Source: Candidatus Woesebacteria bacterium
GTDB lineage: Bacteria; Patescibacteriota; Microgenomatia; UBA8517; UBA10165
Length of the DNA stretch: 9,817 nt
Reading direction: 5' to 3'
Assembly: GCA_002686465.1 (NCBI GenBank)
Contig: NZCP01000047.1
Span: 1 to 9,817 of the forward strand
A program made the translations under genes and the position numbers. The notes beneath the pieces were generated by a model. The model worked only from the letters and a program-made list of their open reading frames with translations, was not told the origin of the DNA and ran no database searches. The stretch's first letter is position 1; every line of letters begins with the position of its first letter. Of the stretch, positions 1 to 7,120 are shown one piece after another.

Positions 1-512
1 ACAGAAAGTTGGTCTTCAACAGAGCAATAATTCTAGATCCCCAAAAAAACGATGCTCTCGAGATTGCCAGCCAAATTAGCGGCCGCCAATTTGCAAATCC
101 TGAGGAAGTCCGCGAGGAAGTATTCTTTTTTAACCCCCCAGAAGGCTTCCATTGGACACGTTATTTGGAAGAGTTTATGTGGGCACCAGAAGCGTTTGAA
201 CAAGTCCGACAAGGAACAGATGTTGAAATGAAGGCGGTGGCAGCAAGACACGTGGAGAAAATACTAAAGGCAGAAACCCACCCAACCCAAGTTTGGGCGC
301 AAATGCAAAACGCAGGAATTGTTGGGCCACACCTAGAAAGCTGCCCACTTAAATCTCCACTAACCGCTATTGATGCTCTTCTCAAACATTCCCTTCTTGC
401 AGGCGAGAAAAAGTTTGTTAAAAACTGCGGCAGCTGTGGAGCAGTTATTAATGACTACATCAGCAAAGGATATAAGTGCCCGGATTGCAAAGAGACCTAC
501 GAAGGCTGTTAA
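1..512 (+). CDS. 3' end of a gene for a TPR-like, zinc-ribbon protein of unknown function (5' partial)
   Basis: The reading frame is open to the left edge (codons AGA AAG precede a TTG at 9), so the true start lies outside the window. The TTG is in the middle of a TPR-like helix pattern (FNRAIILDPQKNDALEIA) and is an unlikely start. At least 169 residues are visible. Counting from the TTG codon: residues 1-21 resemble the end of a tetratricopeptide repeat; residues 30-130 are a helical segment with many aromatic residues and no family I recognise; residues 140-160 hold two CxxC knuckles (CGSC at 140-143, CPDC at 157-160) 13 residues apart, which is the pattern of a rubredoxin-like zinc ribbon. 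There is no membrane segment, so the visible part is probably cytoplasmic. It lies on the same strand as the T4SS-like operon but is separated from it by 115 bp. TPR plus zinc ribbon suggests protein binding; the function is unknown and no symbol is justified. Confidence 0.75.
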   Translation, partial: RKLVFNRAIILDPQKNDALEIASQISGRQFANPEEVREEVFFFNPPEGFHWTRYLEEFMWAPEAFEQVRQGTDVEMKAVAARHVEKILKAETHPTQVWAQMQNAGIVGPHLESCPLKSPLTAIDALLKHSLLAGEKKFVKNCGSCGAVINDYISKGYKCPDCKETYEGC

Positions 513-571
513 GCTTTTGCTTCCACTCACTTCCCCAGGTGTGAAAAGAACCTAAGTTGCAAAGCTTTTTT
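511..571 (+). terminator. possible imperfect terminator hairpin after the zinc-ribbon gene
   Basis: AAGCTTTTGC (511-520) can pair with GCAAAGCTT (559-567) with one bulged T, and the right arm runs straight into a T tract (566-571). The roughly 38-nt interior can fold further through weak pairing of 521-530 with 539-545. The stem is AT-rich and imperfect, so this is a weak candidate for a Rho-independent terminator. Its position, starting in the stop codon and ending before the next gene, fits that role. Confidence 0.3.
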
Positions 572-584
572 CATATGTTAATCT
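557..584 (+). promoter_or_regulatory. weak promoter candidate for the T4SS-like operon
   Basis: A -35-like TTGCAA (557-562) is followed, after 16 nt, by TAATCT (579-584) carrying an extended -10 TG at 576-577. The -10 match is poor (3 of 6). The only larger non-coding gap before the five-gene run is 513-627, so a promoter is expected here. This is the best candidate I can see, not a strong one. Confidence 0.25.
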
Positions 585-610
585 TGCGGTAACAACCAAA
601 CATATCAAAC

Positions 611-616
611 AGAGGT
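611..616 (+). promoter_or_regulatory. ribosome binding site of the PrgI-family gene
   Basis: AGAGGT lies 11 nt before the ATG at 628, a good Shine-Dalgarno core at slightly long spacing. It supports 628 as the start. Confidence 0.55.
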
Positions 617-627
617 AAAAGACCACA

Positions 628-1692
628 ATGCAACAACATCCTGTCCCACAACACATCTCAAGCTATGAGTTTAAACTCGTAGGCGACATGACCCTAAAAC
701 AGTTCTTCCAGATCGCAGGGGGAGCTATGGTCGCTTTGATTTTTTATGCTTCGGGTCTTCCAGGTATTATCAAATGGCCCTTCGTACTCTTTTTTGCACT
801 GCTCGGAGCAGCTCTTGCTTTCCTCCCGTTTGAAGAACGTTCACTTTCAAGTTGGTTTGTTGCTTTCTTTAAAGCAGTCTACTCCCCCACTCGCTATACC
901 TGGGTGCAAGGTGCAAATGAAGATGTTTTTGCAAAAGGCGAGGTTACCACCAAAGAGCCTGCAATTGTTGCACCGCAAGGAAAGAAAAAAGCAGAAGAGT
1001 ATTTGGCACAAGCCCACCAACCCAATATCGTCCCAACCCTTGAAAAGGCGGAGACAAAATTCGTACAAAGGGTGTCGGAGATACTCGAAGCTGCGCCAAT
1101 CCAACAAGCACCAACACAACAAACAACTCCCAGCATAACCCAAGCAGCCGCGGTAACACCACAACCCACACCTCCCAACCAGCAAGCACCATTTCGCCTG
1201 CAAGTTGTAGAAGAAGGAAAATCTATCAGTGTACCCAAAAATCAGCCACTAAAAATTGACACTACTGCCCAACCAGTAAGTCAGCCAAGCGCCCAACAAC
1301 TACCAAGCGCTCCCCAAGGAACAAATAATGGTTATTCGCCTATACCCACACCTCCTCAACCTTCCCCGGCACAACCAACACCACCACAACAGGCAACATT
1401 CGCCCCAGAATCTGCTCCTCCTGCCCCACCTGAGCAACCAAATACAATCGCTGGCCAGGTCCTGACTAAGGATGGCAAGATTGTTGCAGGAGCAATACTT
1501 GAAATACGTGACGTTTCTCAACGACCAGTAAGAGCCCTGAAAACCAACAAGGTCGGCCACTTTCTAACAGTAACCCCTCTAAAAAAGGGAGAGTACGAAA
1601 TCATAACTGAGGAGGAAGGGTTTAGTTTTGATAGAGTGAAATTCAAAGCAGAGGACAGGATCATCCCTCCCATACAAATAAAGGCTAAATAA
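628..1692 (+). CDS. PrgI-family T4SS membrane protein with C-terminal Ig-like domain
   Basis: 354 residues, first gene of the operon. Residues 1-92 match the PrgI family, a small two-span inner-membrane component of Gram-positive-type conjugation systems that works beside VirB4 (VirB3-like role). Hydrophobic spans are at about 26-44 and 50-67, followed by the family-typical stretch ending in KAVYSPTRYTW (82-92). Residues 93-155 are charged and probably helical. Residues 155-272 are a long low-complexity Pro/Gln/Thr/Ala linker. Residues 273-354 begin with TIAGQVLTKDGKIVAGAILEI and continue with regular beta-strand spacing, resembling the carboxypeptidase-regulatory (CarboxypepD_reg, Ig-like) fold. 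Classic PrgI proteins are near 100 residues, so the linker and Ig-like domain are an addition. The start at 628 is supported by AGAGGT upstream. The stop TAA (1690-1692) shares its last A with the ATG of the next gene, so translation is probably coupled. The PrgI call is strong for the N-terminus; the Ig-like call is by pattern. Confidence 0.85.
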   Translation: MQQHPVPQHISSYEFKLVGDMTLKQFFQIAGGAMVALIFYASGLPGIIKWPFVLFFALLGAALAFLPFEERSLSSWFVAFFKAVYSPTRYTWVQGANEDVFAKGEVTTKEPAIVAPQGKKKAEEYLAQAHQPNIVPTLEKAETKFVQRVSEILEAAPIQQAPTQQTTPSITQAAAVTPQPTPPNQQAPFRLQVVEEGKSISVPKNQPLKIDTTAQPVSQPSAQQLPSAPQGTNNGYSPIPTPPQPSPAQPTPPQQATFAPESAPPAPPEQPNTIAGQVLTKDGKIVAGAILEIRDVSQRPVRALKTNKVGHFLTVTPLKKGEYEIITEEEGFSFDRVKFKAEDRIIPPIQIKAK

Positions 1693-2402
1693 TGAATGCT
1701 AAAAATACATCTGTTCAGGCAACAACACAAGAACATCTCTTAGTTGCCGAAATAAAAGATGATATCGTCCTCACTAAAGAGGGAGGAGCGGCTTTGGTCT
1801 TAAGAACCTCAGCCCTTAATTTTGCTCTTTTGTCGGTAAAGGAACAAGAAGCTATCACTCTGGCCTATTCTTCTTTCTTGAATTCTCTAGCTTTCCCTAT
1901 CCAAATTCTTGTTCGCTCACAAAAGAAGGACGTGTCAAAATACCTTAAATTCTTACAAGAGCAAGAAGAAAAACAACAAAACGAGAAATTAAAAGAAATG
2001 ATGTCGTCGTATCAAGAGTTTGTTTCCCAGGTTGTTAAGAAAAAGAATGTTCTAGAAAAAGAGTTCTATCTCATTCTCCCCTTCTCACCTTTCGAACTTG
2101 GGATATCAGCATCTGGTGCACTACGTAGCGTACAACATATTGCTCTGGGCGTCATCCCTTTTACAGGAAAGAGTTCTAGTAGTCCAAAAAAGGGGTCTGT
2201 CCCTTTCACAGAGGACTATGTTATTCAAAAAGCGAAAGCTGCCCTATACCCACGTCGTGATCATGTAATACGCCAGTCAGGAAGAATGGGAATGAAGGTA
2301 GAACAACTTGTCACAGAAGATCTAACAAAACTCTTTATTGGTATCTATAAAAAAGGCCAAGTTTCCCAAAATGGTAAGTCTCAATTTCCTAAACAAAATT
2401 AA
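1692..2402 (+). CDS. TraC-like / VirB4 N-domain-like T4SS protein without ATPase motor
   Basis: 236 residues, soluble in appearance. The N-terminal part (about 15-95: LLVAEIKDDIVLTKEGGAAL, then a helix-rich region with FLNSLAFPIQILVRS) resembles the N-terminal TraC-like domain of VirB4/TraC proteins. Residues about 77-120 are strongly charged and probably coiled helix (EEKQQNEKLKEMMSSYQEF). The pattern resumes with EFYLILPFSP and a C-terminal helix set ending EDLTKLFIGIYKKG. There is no Walker A or B motif, so this is not an ATPase. It likely assembles with the PrgI-family protein and the downstream VirB4. The start is supported by AAAGG (1680-1684), 7 nt upstream, and by the 1-nt overlap with the preceding stop. 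The 3' end overlaps the VirB4 gene by 32 nt in another frame. Stand-alone TraC-like proteins next to a full VirB4 are, from memory, common in Patescibacteria; this points to an intact separate gene rather than a broken VirB4. Confidence 0.75.
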   Translation: MNAKNTSVQATTQEHLLVAEIKDDIVLTKEGGAALVLRTSALNFALLSVKEQEAITLAYSSFLNSLAFPIQILVRSQKKDVSKYLKFLQEQEEKQQNEKLKEMMSSYQEFVSQVVKKKNVLEKEFYLILPFSPFELGISASGALRSVQHIALGVIPFTGKSSSSPKKGSVPFTEDYVIQKAKAALYPRRDHVIRQSGRMGMKVEQLVTEDLTKLFIGIYKKGQVSQNGKSQFPKQN

Positions 2403-4308
2403 ACCAGCACCCAAAAATAGCGCAGTTGATGCCCAAACAACTGCTCCAGCAGCTCCTGTGCCAGCACCTGCACTTGTAAAACCTACTAATGGGACAACTC
2501 ACACAAACGGGGCATCCGTCCAAACCCTTTTGGCTCCAAAATTAATAGAAGTAGATTTTGACTACATCAAAATCGACAATAAATATATACGAACTCTTTT
2601 TGTGGCCGGCTACCCCCGTTTTGTTTCTCCTGGTTGGCTTGACCAGGTAATAAACTTTGACCATTCACTTGATTTGTCATTTTTTGTCTATCCAGTAGAG
2701 GGTAAAACTGTCTTGGATGACCTCCGCCGTAAAATTGCAGAGATGGAGGCAGAGATCGCAACAGACTTGCAAAGAGGTCGAATAGTCAACCCAGCCACTC
2801 AAGCAAAAGTCGAAGATGCACGGTCCTTGCAAGAACAACTAGTTAAGGGTGCTGAAAGATTTTTCCAATTCGCCTTCTATATCACAATACCTGCTGACTC
2901 TTTAGAGGAGTTAAACCAGATAAGCCAACAAGTGGAATCAACCCTTGGATCTCTTCTTGTCGTTGCTAAACACGCAAGTTTGCAGATGGAAGATGGGTTT
3001 TTGTCTTCTCTTCCTTTAGGAATCGATAAGCTCTCGGTTACTCGTAATATGGATACTACAAGTCTTGCCACAACCTTTCCATTTGTTTCAACCGAGCTGT
3101 CCTCGGACCGCGGAGTCCTCTATGGTATCAATGAAGACAACGACTCTTTAGTAATCTTTGATCGTTTCAGCCTTGAAAACTATAACAGCTTAATCCTTGC
3201 TACTTCTGGTGCTGGAAAATCATTTGCTGTAAAACTCGAGGCCGTGCGCAGTCTCATGTTGGGAGCCGAAGTTTTCATCATCGACCCAGAGGCCGAATAT
3301 GAAGCCTTGACTGAGTCGGTTGGTGGCGAATTTATTTCCTTTTCTTTTAACTCTCCGGCAAAAATAAATCCGTTTGACCTCTCGGGTATACGAGATGAAG
3401 AAAACCAACTTGGATTAAAAATCCTTTCCCTCCACTCACTCTTTGGCATCATAATGGGAGATCTCAACCCTGCAGAAGAAGCCGCGCTTGATCGAGCCCT
3501 TATTCGAACTTATCAAACAAAAGGTATTACCGCCGACCCTGTTACCCAGACCAAGGAGCCACCTTTAATGAAAGACTTGTATGAAACCTTACTTGGGATG
3601 GAGGATGAAATAGGACGATCTCTTGCCGTGCGAGTTGAAAAATTCGTCAAAGGTTCTTCTCAAGGAATCTTTGACCAACATACAAATATACCCCTGAATA
3701 ATCCATTTACCGTCTTTTCTGTTAAAGATCTTGAGGAATCCATTCGCCCTATCGCGATGTTTATTATTCTTGACTTTATCTGGACGCGTGTTAAACAAAC
3801 TCTTAAAAAGAGGATATTAATTGTCGATGAGGCGTGGCATATGATGAGATATCCCGATACAGCAGCATTCCTCTACTCTGTTGCCAAAAGAGCAAGAAAG
3901 TATTTCTTGGGGCTGACGACTATTACTCAAGATGTGGAGGACTTCCTTGGACAAGATATCGGTCGAGCAATCGTTACAAACTCGGCTCTACGTCTTCTTA
4001 TGAAGCAGTCCCCAGCCGCAGTAGAAAGAGTGGGTGAAGTTTTTAAATTGTCTGAGGGAGAAAAACAACTTCTTTTGGCAGCAGATGTCGGAGAAGGAAT
4101 CTTTTTTGCAGGCAGTAATCATGTGGCAATAAGAGTAGTTGCCTCGCAAAAAGAACACGACCTTATTACCTCTAAACCAGAAGATATTTTGGCAAGAAGA
4201 TCCCAAGAAGCAGAAAGGTCTACTGATACACCTGCCTCACCTGTAAAAACTCCTTCGAATTTACCCAAGCAAAATGTTCCAACCATGGTCGTTGAAGAAA
4301 CAAAATGA
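2371..4308 (+). CDS. virB4: VirB4-type T4SS ATPase
   Basis: 645 residues from the ATG at 2371. VirB4 ATPases energise assembly and substrate transfer of type IV secretion machines at the cytoplasmic face of the membrane. Order of parts: a basic N-terminus; a Pro/Ala/Thr-rich linker (about 17-55); a TraC-like N-domain (about 58-235, with YIRTLFVAGYPRFVSPGWL and a charged helical insert); and the RecA-like motor. Walker A is ATSGAGKS at residues 277-284 (nt 3199-3222), with Ala in place of the usual first Gly. Walker B is ILIVDE at 482-487 (near nt 3814), followed by AWHMMR. Downstream, TITQDVEDFL and TNSALRLLMKQ match conserved VirB4/TraC motor motifs. The tail (about 610-645) is low complexity. 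The frame is open 5' to a TTG at 2338, but ATG 2371 is preferred because it is a standard start directly before the basic N-terminus. The ribosome site is poor (AAAAGG, 14 nt away), so expression probably depends on coupling to the overlapping upstream gene. The stop overlaps the next start as ATGA. Confidence 0.92.
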   Translation: MVSLNFLNKIKPAPKNSAVDAQTTAPAAPVPAPALVKPTNGTTHTNGASVQTLLAPKLIEVDFDYIKIDNKYIRTLFVAGYPRFVSPGWLDQVINFDHSLDLSFFVYPVEGKTVLDDLRRKIAEMEAEIATDLQRGRIVNPATQAKVEDARSLQEQLVKGAERFFQFAFYITIPADSLEELNQISQQVESTLGSLLVVAKHASLQMEDGFLSSLPLGIDKLSVTRNMDTTSLATTFPFVSTELSSDRGVLYGINEDNDSLVIFDRFSLENYNSLILATSGAGKSFAVKLEAVRSLMLGAEVFIIDPEAEYEALTESVGGEFISFSFNSPAKINPFDLSGIRDEENQLGLKILSLHSLFGIIMGDLNPAEEAALDRALIRTYQTKGITADPVTQTKEPPLMKDLYETLLGMEDEIGRSLAVRVEKFVKGSSQGIFDQHTNIPLNNPFTVFSVKDLEESIRPIAMFIILDFIWTRVKQTLKKRILIVDEAWHMMRYPDTAAFLYSVAKRARKYFLGLTTITQDVEDFLGQDIGRAIVTNSALRLLMKQSPAAVERVGEVFKLSEGEKQLLLAADVGEGIFFAGSNHVAIRVVASQKEHDLITSKPEDILARRSQEAERSTDTPASPVKTPSNLPKQNVPTMVVEETK

Positions 4309-6098
4309 AAGGTCCTTCACTAACACCACAAGTTGCGCAAAAGTTGGTTGCAACTTTTCGGGAGTTTGAACAAACAAAAGACCTTGCCATAGACGGATTA
4401 TCCCATACCAGTTTCCTTCTTCTTATAGAAAATCTTGGTGATTACCTGGGAACCGAAGAAGCTGGTGAGACAATTGAGTTGCTTGAAAAAATAGCTCGGG
4501 GTGAAGTGGATCCTGACGAGATTGGAGAATCGCCAGACGCCCTAAATGTTGAGGCGGGAGTCGAACAGTATGACCGCTGGGAGGAAATGCGGCAAGAGAT
4601 GCCAAAGAATCCAACAAGGCTCCAAGTACAAGCCGCAGTTGTTACAGCCCCACTTAGAAAAAAAGAAACTGTCGCGGAAGAAACACCGGAAGATGTTCCT
4701 CCCGAACCGAAAGAAACAAGGGCTACTCCACCACCACCGTTGCCAACATTTCGCGTAGGAAATTCTGCCAATACTCCTACACCCCCAACAGGAATATCCC
4801 CCACTGCGCCAGGATTTGTTAAAAAACAAGCCACGTCTTTTTCTAAAAATATTTCTTCTTCTGCGAGCATTAGACTTCGACAACTTTTTACCAACCCAAA
4901 ACTTGGATGGTTACGAACATCACTTGCTGTCGTTGGAATGGGTAGTGCTTTGGCACTGCCAATACCTGGATTTGCAAGAGCCGTCTTGTTTGTATCCGGA
5001 GCGGGTATAGGACTCTCCCAGGTCCGTTTTTCGCCCAGGATAGCCAGTTGGCCAATAGACTTACTTACAAAAGCAAGAGGGGGGGCTTCAGTGCGCCACA
5101 CGGGTATCCCTCGCGTCGGTGGCGGCAGTAGTTTTTCTGGAATTCGACTTGGTGGTCCAGCAAAATGGATCACTGCTCTTCCCCTTATACTTATCGGCGG
5201 GGTCGTTGCAATTATTTTCCTCACACAACACAATATCAACACAGCGCAAAAAACTTTTCTACCGGAAGTTGGCGCTGCGCTTTTTGAATCCCCATATATA
5301 GCCCTTTCCAAAACAACACCCAGTCAACAAGAGTTTGAGAACGGACAGTTGCCAGACCAAATAACCTATACAATTTCTGTCTCGCCAAAAGAAGGAAAGT
5401 TAAGCGACGTTTCTGTCCGAGATGTAACACATGCTAATGGTAAAAATATTGACAGGGACATAGATGAACAAAACTGGAAGGTCCCCGAAATCACAACAGA
5501 GTGGACGCAACCAGTAACTTTGGTCATCCCTGGTGGGATCAAAGGAGGTTTGGATGACAGTTTGATCATTAACACTGTCATTATTCGGGCGACTATTGAA
5601 GGAGTTGAAGAACCCCAAAGCGTGAATACTTCTGTGGTTATTCGTGTAGGAAGTCCTCCTGAGGATTGTCCGTCGGGATGGCCAACAGCAACAGGGTGGG
5701 TTAACCAGGGTCCTGACGGACCTGCAACTCACCAAAACACAGAGGCAATGGATATACATGGGAATGCTATAGGAACACAAATATTCGCTGCACACAAAGG
5801 AACTGCTTACTTTTTTAAAGATCGATATGGGGGCCATGATGTCCAGGTGTTTGGGAGTTGTAACGGTGAAACATTTAGTAGTTTCTATGTACACTTAAAT
5901 CCTGCCAGCTCACCGATTAGTCCAAATGGTGAGGAGATAAAAAAAGGTGACTTTGTTGGGGATGTTGGGTGTACCGGCTGGTGCACCTCACCACACCTAC
6001 ATTACCAATTTAAAGGACTTAAAATGGCACCGCCATATATTCCAAAATCCGTACCGCGCGGGTGTGTCGGAAGAGAGAGTTGTGGAGTAGACTTGTAA
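4305..6098 (+). CDS. Membrane-anchored M23 metallopeptidase of the T4SS locus
   Basis: 597 residues. The N-terminal 100 residues are acidic and helical, probably cytoplasmic; 115-180 is a Pro/Thr-rich linker. Hydrophobic stretches lie at about 204-222 and 224-240, and a clear membrane span at 288-307. After the last span, residues about 330-447 (IALSKTTPSQQEF onward) look like a DUF11-type beta-sandwich. Residues 455-575 form an M23 (LytM-type) peptidase domain: H476 and D483 in THQNTEAMDI, H530 in FYVHL, and HLH at 564-566 after the typical KKGDFVGDVGCTG lead-in. All metal-binding and catalytic positions appear present, although the first ligand pair has spacing H-x6-D rather than H-x3-D. 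Six cysteines (455, 519, 556, 560, 587, 593) lie only in the outer part and could form disulphides. The likely role is local cutting of peptidoglycan cross-links so that the secretion channel can pass, replacing the transglycosylase or NlpC/P60 enzyme of other T4SSs. The start overlaps the VirB4 stop (ATGA), giving translational coupling. Confidence 0.85.
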   Translation: MKGPSLTPQVAQKLVATFREFEQTKDLAIDGLSHTSFLLLIENLGDYLGTEEAGETIELLEKIARGEVDPDEIGESPDALNVEAGVEQYDRWEEMRQEMPKNPTRLQVQAAVVTAPLRKKETVAEETPEDVPPEPKETRATPPPPLPTFRVGNSANTPTPPTGISPTAPGFVKKQATSFSKNISSSASIRLRQLFTNPKLGWLRTSLAVVGMGSALALPIPGFARAVLFVSGAGIGLSQVRFSPRIASWPIDLLTKARGGASVRHTGIPRVGGGSSFSGIRLGGPAKWITALPLILIGGVVAIIFLTQHNINTAQKTFLPEVGAALFESPYIALSKTTPSQQEFENGQLPDQITYTISVSPKEGKLSDVSVRDVTHANGKNIDRDIDEQNWKVPEITTEWTQPVTLVIPGGIKGGLDDSLIINTVIIRATIEGVEEPQSVNTSVVIRVGSPPEDCPSGWPTATGWVNQGPDGPATHQNTEAMDIHGNAIGTQIFAAHKGTAYFFKDRYGGHDVQVFGSCNGETFSSFYVHLNPASSPISPNGEEIKKGDFVGDVGCTGWCTSPHLHYQFKGLKMAPPYIPKSVPRGCVGRESCGVDL

Positions 6099-6100
6099 TT

Positions 6101-7120
6101 ATGTTAACTCTTTTGAAAAAATATTGGTTGTTCATTGTCCTGGCATTCATTGCCACAGTCCTTGGGGTTTTGTGGGCCAACAAACCCTCTGAAGAAGAAA
6201 TAAGAGAGGCTCAAAAGCCGCCTCTCGTGCAACGCCCAAAACCAACGCTTCCAGGACAGCCAATAAATCCCAGAACACAAATTACATTTAACGCAAAAGT
6301 GAAAGAGATAAGTGCACCCATCTTGTCGCCAACAAAAGGGTCTCCTCTAAACAAGGATGAAGCAGCAGCCATTGCACAAACACTTGGTTTTACAATAAAG
6401 CCAACAATCTCCCGGGGCGGCCAGGACGAAGTTCATTCTTGGACAGAAAAAGAAAACTTCCTAACTGTCTCTCTTGAGACATCTACGGTCTTGTTTGGAA
6501 AAGACATATTAATAAGCCCTTCTCCTGAAGCAGGGGAATTCCCAAGTAAAGAGGCTGCCGGGTCTCAATTAACCTCCCTCCTCCAAAGGGCTGGACTCAC
6601 ACTTCCACAAACAGATGTGGTCGAAAAAAGTCGCTACATCTCTTTCTCTGGACCAATCCCTCAAGACGCTGAAAAAGAAGACTCAACACTTTTCGAATTG
6701 ACCTACTCTCCCTCTTTTGGTGGAGTACCTATTGTTAACTACGACCCAGAAATGGTTTTGGTCCGCATCTGGCTTGAAAGAGGTGGTAGTATTGCAAGAT
6801 TTGAGTGGCAAAACCCAATAGACTCCCTCACTATTGGTCAGGAACAAACACTTAAAACCCAAGAAGCGATGGTGGCTACACTTTCTGCCGAAGGTAGAAT
6901 TGCTTTAGTTGGTAGTGGCGGCCCCACAACCCCTCCCGCAGAAGGCCTTGCTAGTATTAATGTTAAAAATGTGACTCCTGGATATCTGTTGCTGGACCAA
7001 GGGGACGCAGTCGAGCCTATTTTTATCCTCCGTGGAGAATCTAAAGACGTTGCTTCCCAAACCAACCCTGTTTGGATTTATATACTTGCAACCAAAGAGG
7101 AGTTTTTCTCATCCCCTTAG
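6101..7120 (+). CDS. Single-span membrane-anchored protein of unknown function, last gene of the T4SS-like operon
   Basis: 339 residues from ATG 6101. It has a basic N-terminus, one membrane span at about 8-27 (WLFIVLAFIATVLGVLWAN) and then a Pro-rich stretch, so it is an N-terminally anchored protein with most of the chain outside. The span has no lipobox cysteine. The rest alternates strands and helices. Two helix-starting stretches, LNKDEAAAIAQTLGF and FPSKEAAGSQLTSLLQRAGL, resemble each other and may mark two copies of a PepSY-like or related alpha/beta unit. I associate this kind of protein with Microgenomates genomes but know no function. It starts 2 nt after the M23 gene stop, with GGAG (6084-6087) 13 nt upstream. 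An in-frame GTG at 6062 would add 13 residues and overlap the M23 gene; ATG 6101 is preferred because it puts the membrane span right at the N-terminus. The stop TAG overlaps the dnaN stop on the other strand by 4 bp. A role in the T4SS envelope structure is inferred from position only. Confidence 0.7.
   Translation: MLTLLKKYWLFIVLAFIATVLGVLWANKPSEEEIREAQKPPLVQRPKPTLPGQPINPRTQITFNAKVKEISAPILSPTKGSPLNKDEAAAIAQTLGFTIKPTISRGGQDEVHSWTEKENFLTVSLETSTVLFGKDILISPSPEAGEFPSKEAAGSQLTSLLQRAGLTLPQTDVVEKSRYISFSGPIPQDAEKEDSTLFELTYSPSFGGVPIVNYDPEMVLVRIWLERGGSIARFEWQNPIDSLTIGQEQTLKTQEAMVATLSAEGRIALVGSGGPTTPPAEGLASINVKNVTPGYLLLDQGDAVEPIFILRGESKDVASQTNPVWIYILATKEEFFSSP

Noticed and set aside
894..1238. Several Cys/Trp/Gly-rich minus-strand frames opposite the Pro/Gln-rich linker of the PrgI protein
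   Set aside because: Their composition is the direct reverse reading of CCA/CAA-rich codons; no ribosome site or domain is visible.
2349..2355. AAAAAAG as a classical -1 slippery heptamer
   Set aside because: The heptamer is not in the required phase in the TraC-like frame (codons read TAT AAA AAA GGC), and the VirB4 frame is +1, not -1.
2338..2370. TTG at 2338 as start of VirB4
   Set aside because: It adds 11 residues of no family character and lengthens the overlap; the ATG at 2371 is a standard start directly before the basic N-terminus.
1692..4308. Broken VirB4 split into two frames by a mutation or sequencing error
   Set aside because: The second gene already has its own TraC-like N-domain and complete motor, and the first has its own complete TraC-like fold pattern, so they are two genes rather than fragments of one.
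4442..5311. Long open frame on the minus strand opposite the M23 peptidase gene (289 codons)
   Set aside because: It lies entirely opposite a well-supported coding gene, has Ser/Pro/Ala-rich composition without domain features, and is explained as a shadow of the + strand codon use.
5400..5894. Minus-strand open frame of 164 codons opposite the M23 domain
   Set aside because: The + strand carries the conserved M23 catalytic residues across the same bases; the antisense frame shows no recognisable features.
6062..6100. GTG at 6062 as start of the last operon gene
   Set aside because: It would overlap the M23 gene by 37 nt and put 13 charged residues before the membrane span; ATG 6101 with GGAG upstream is more natural.
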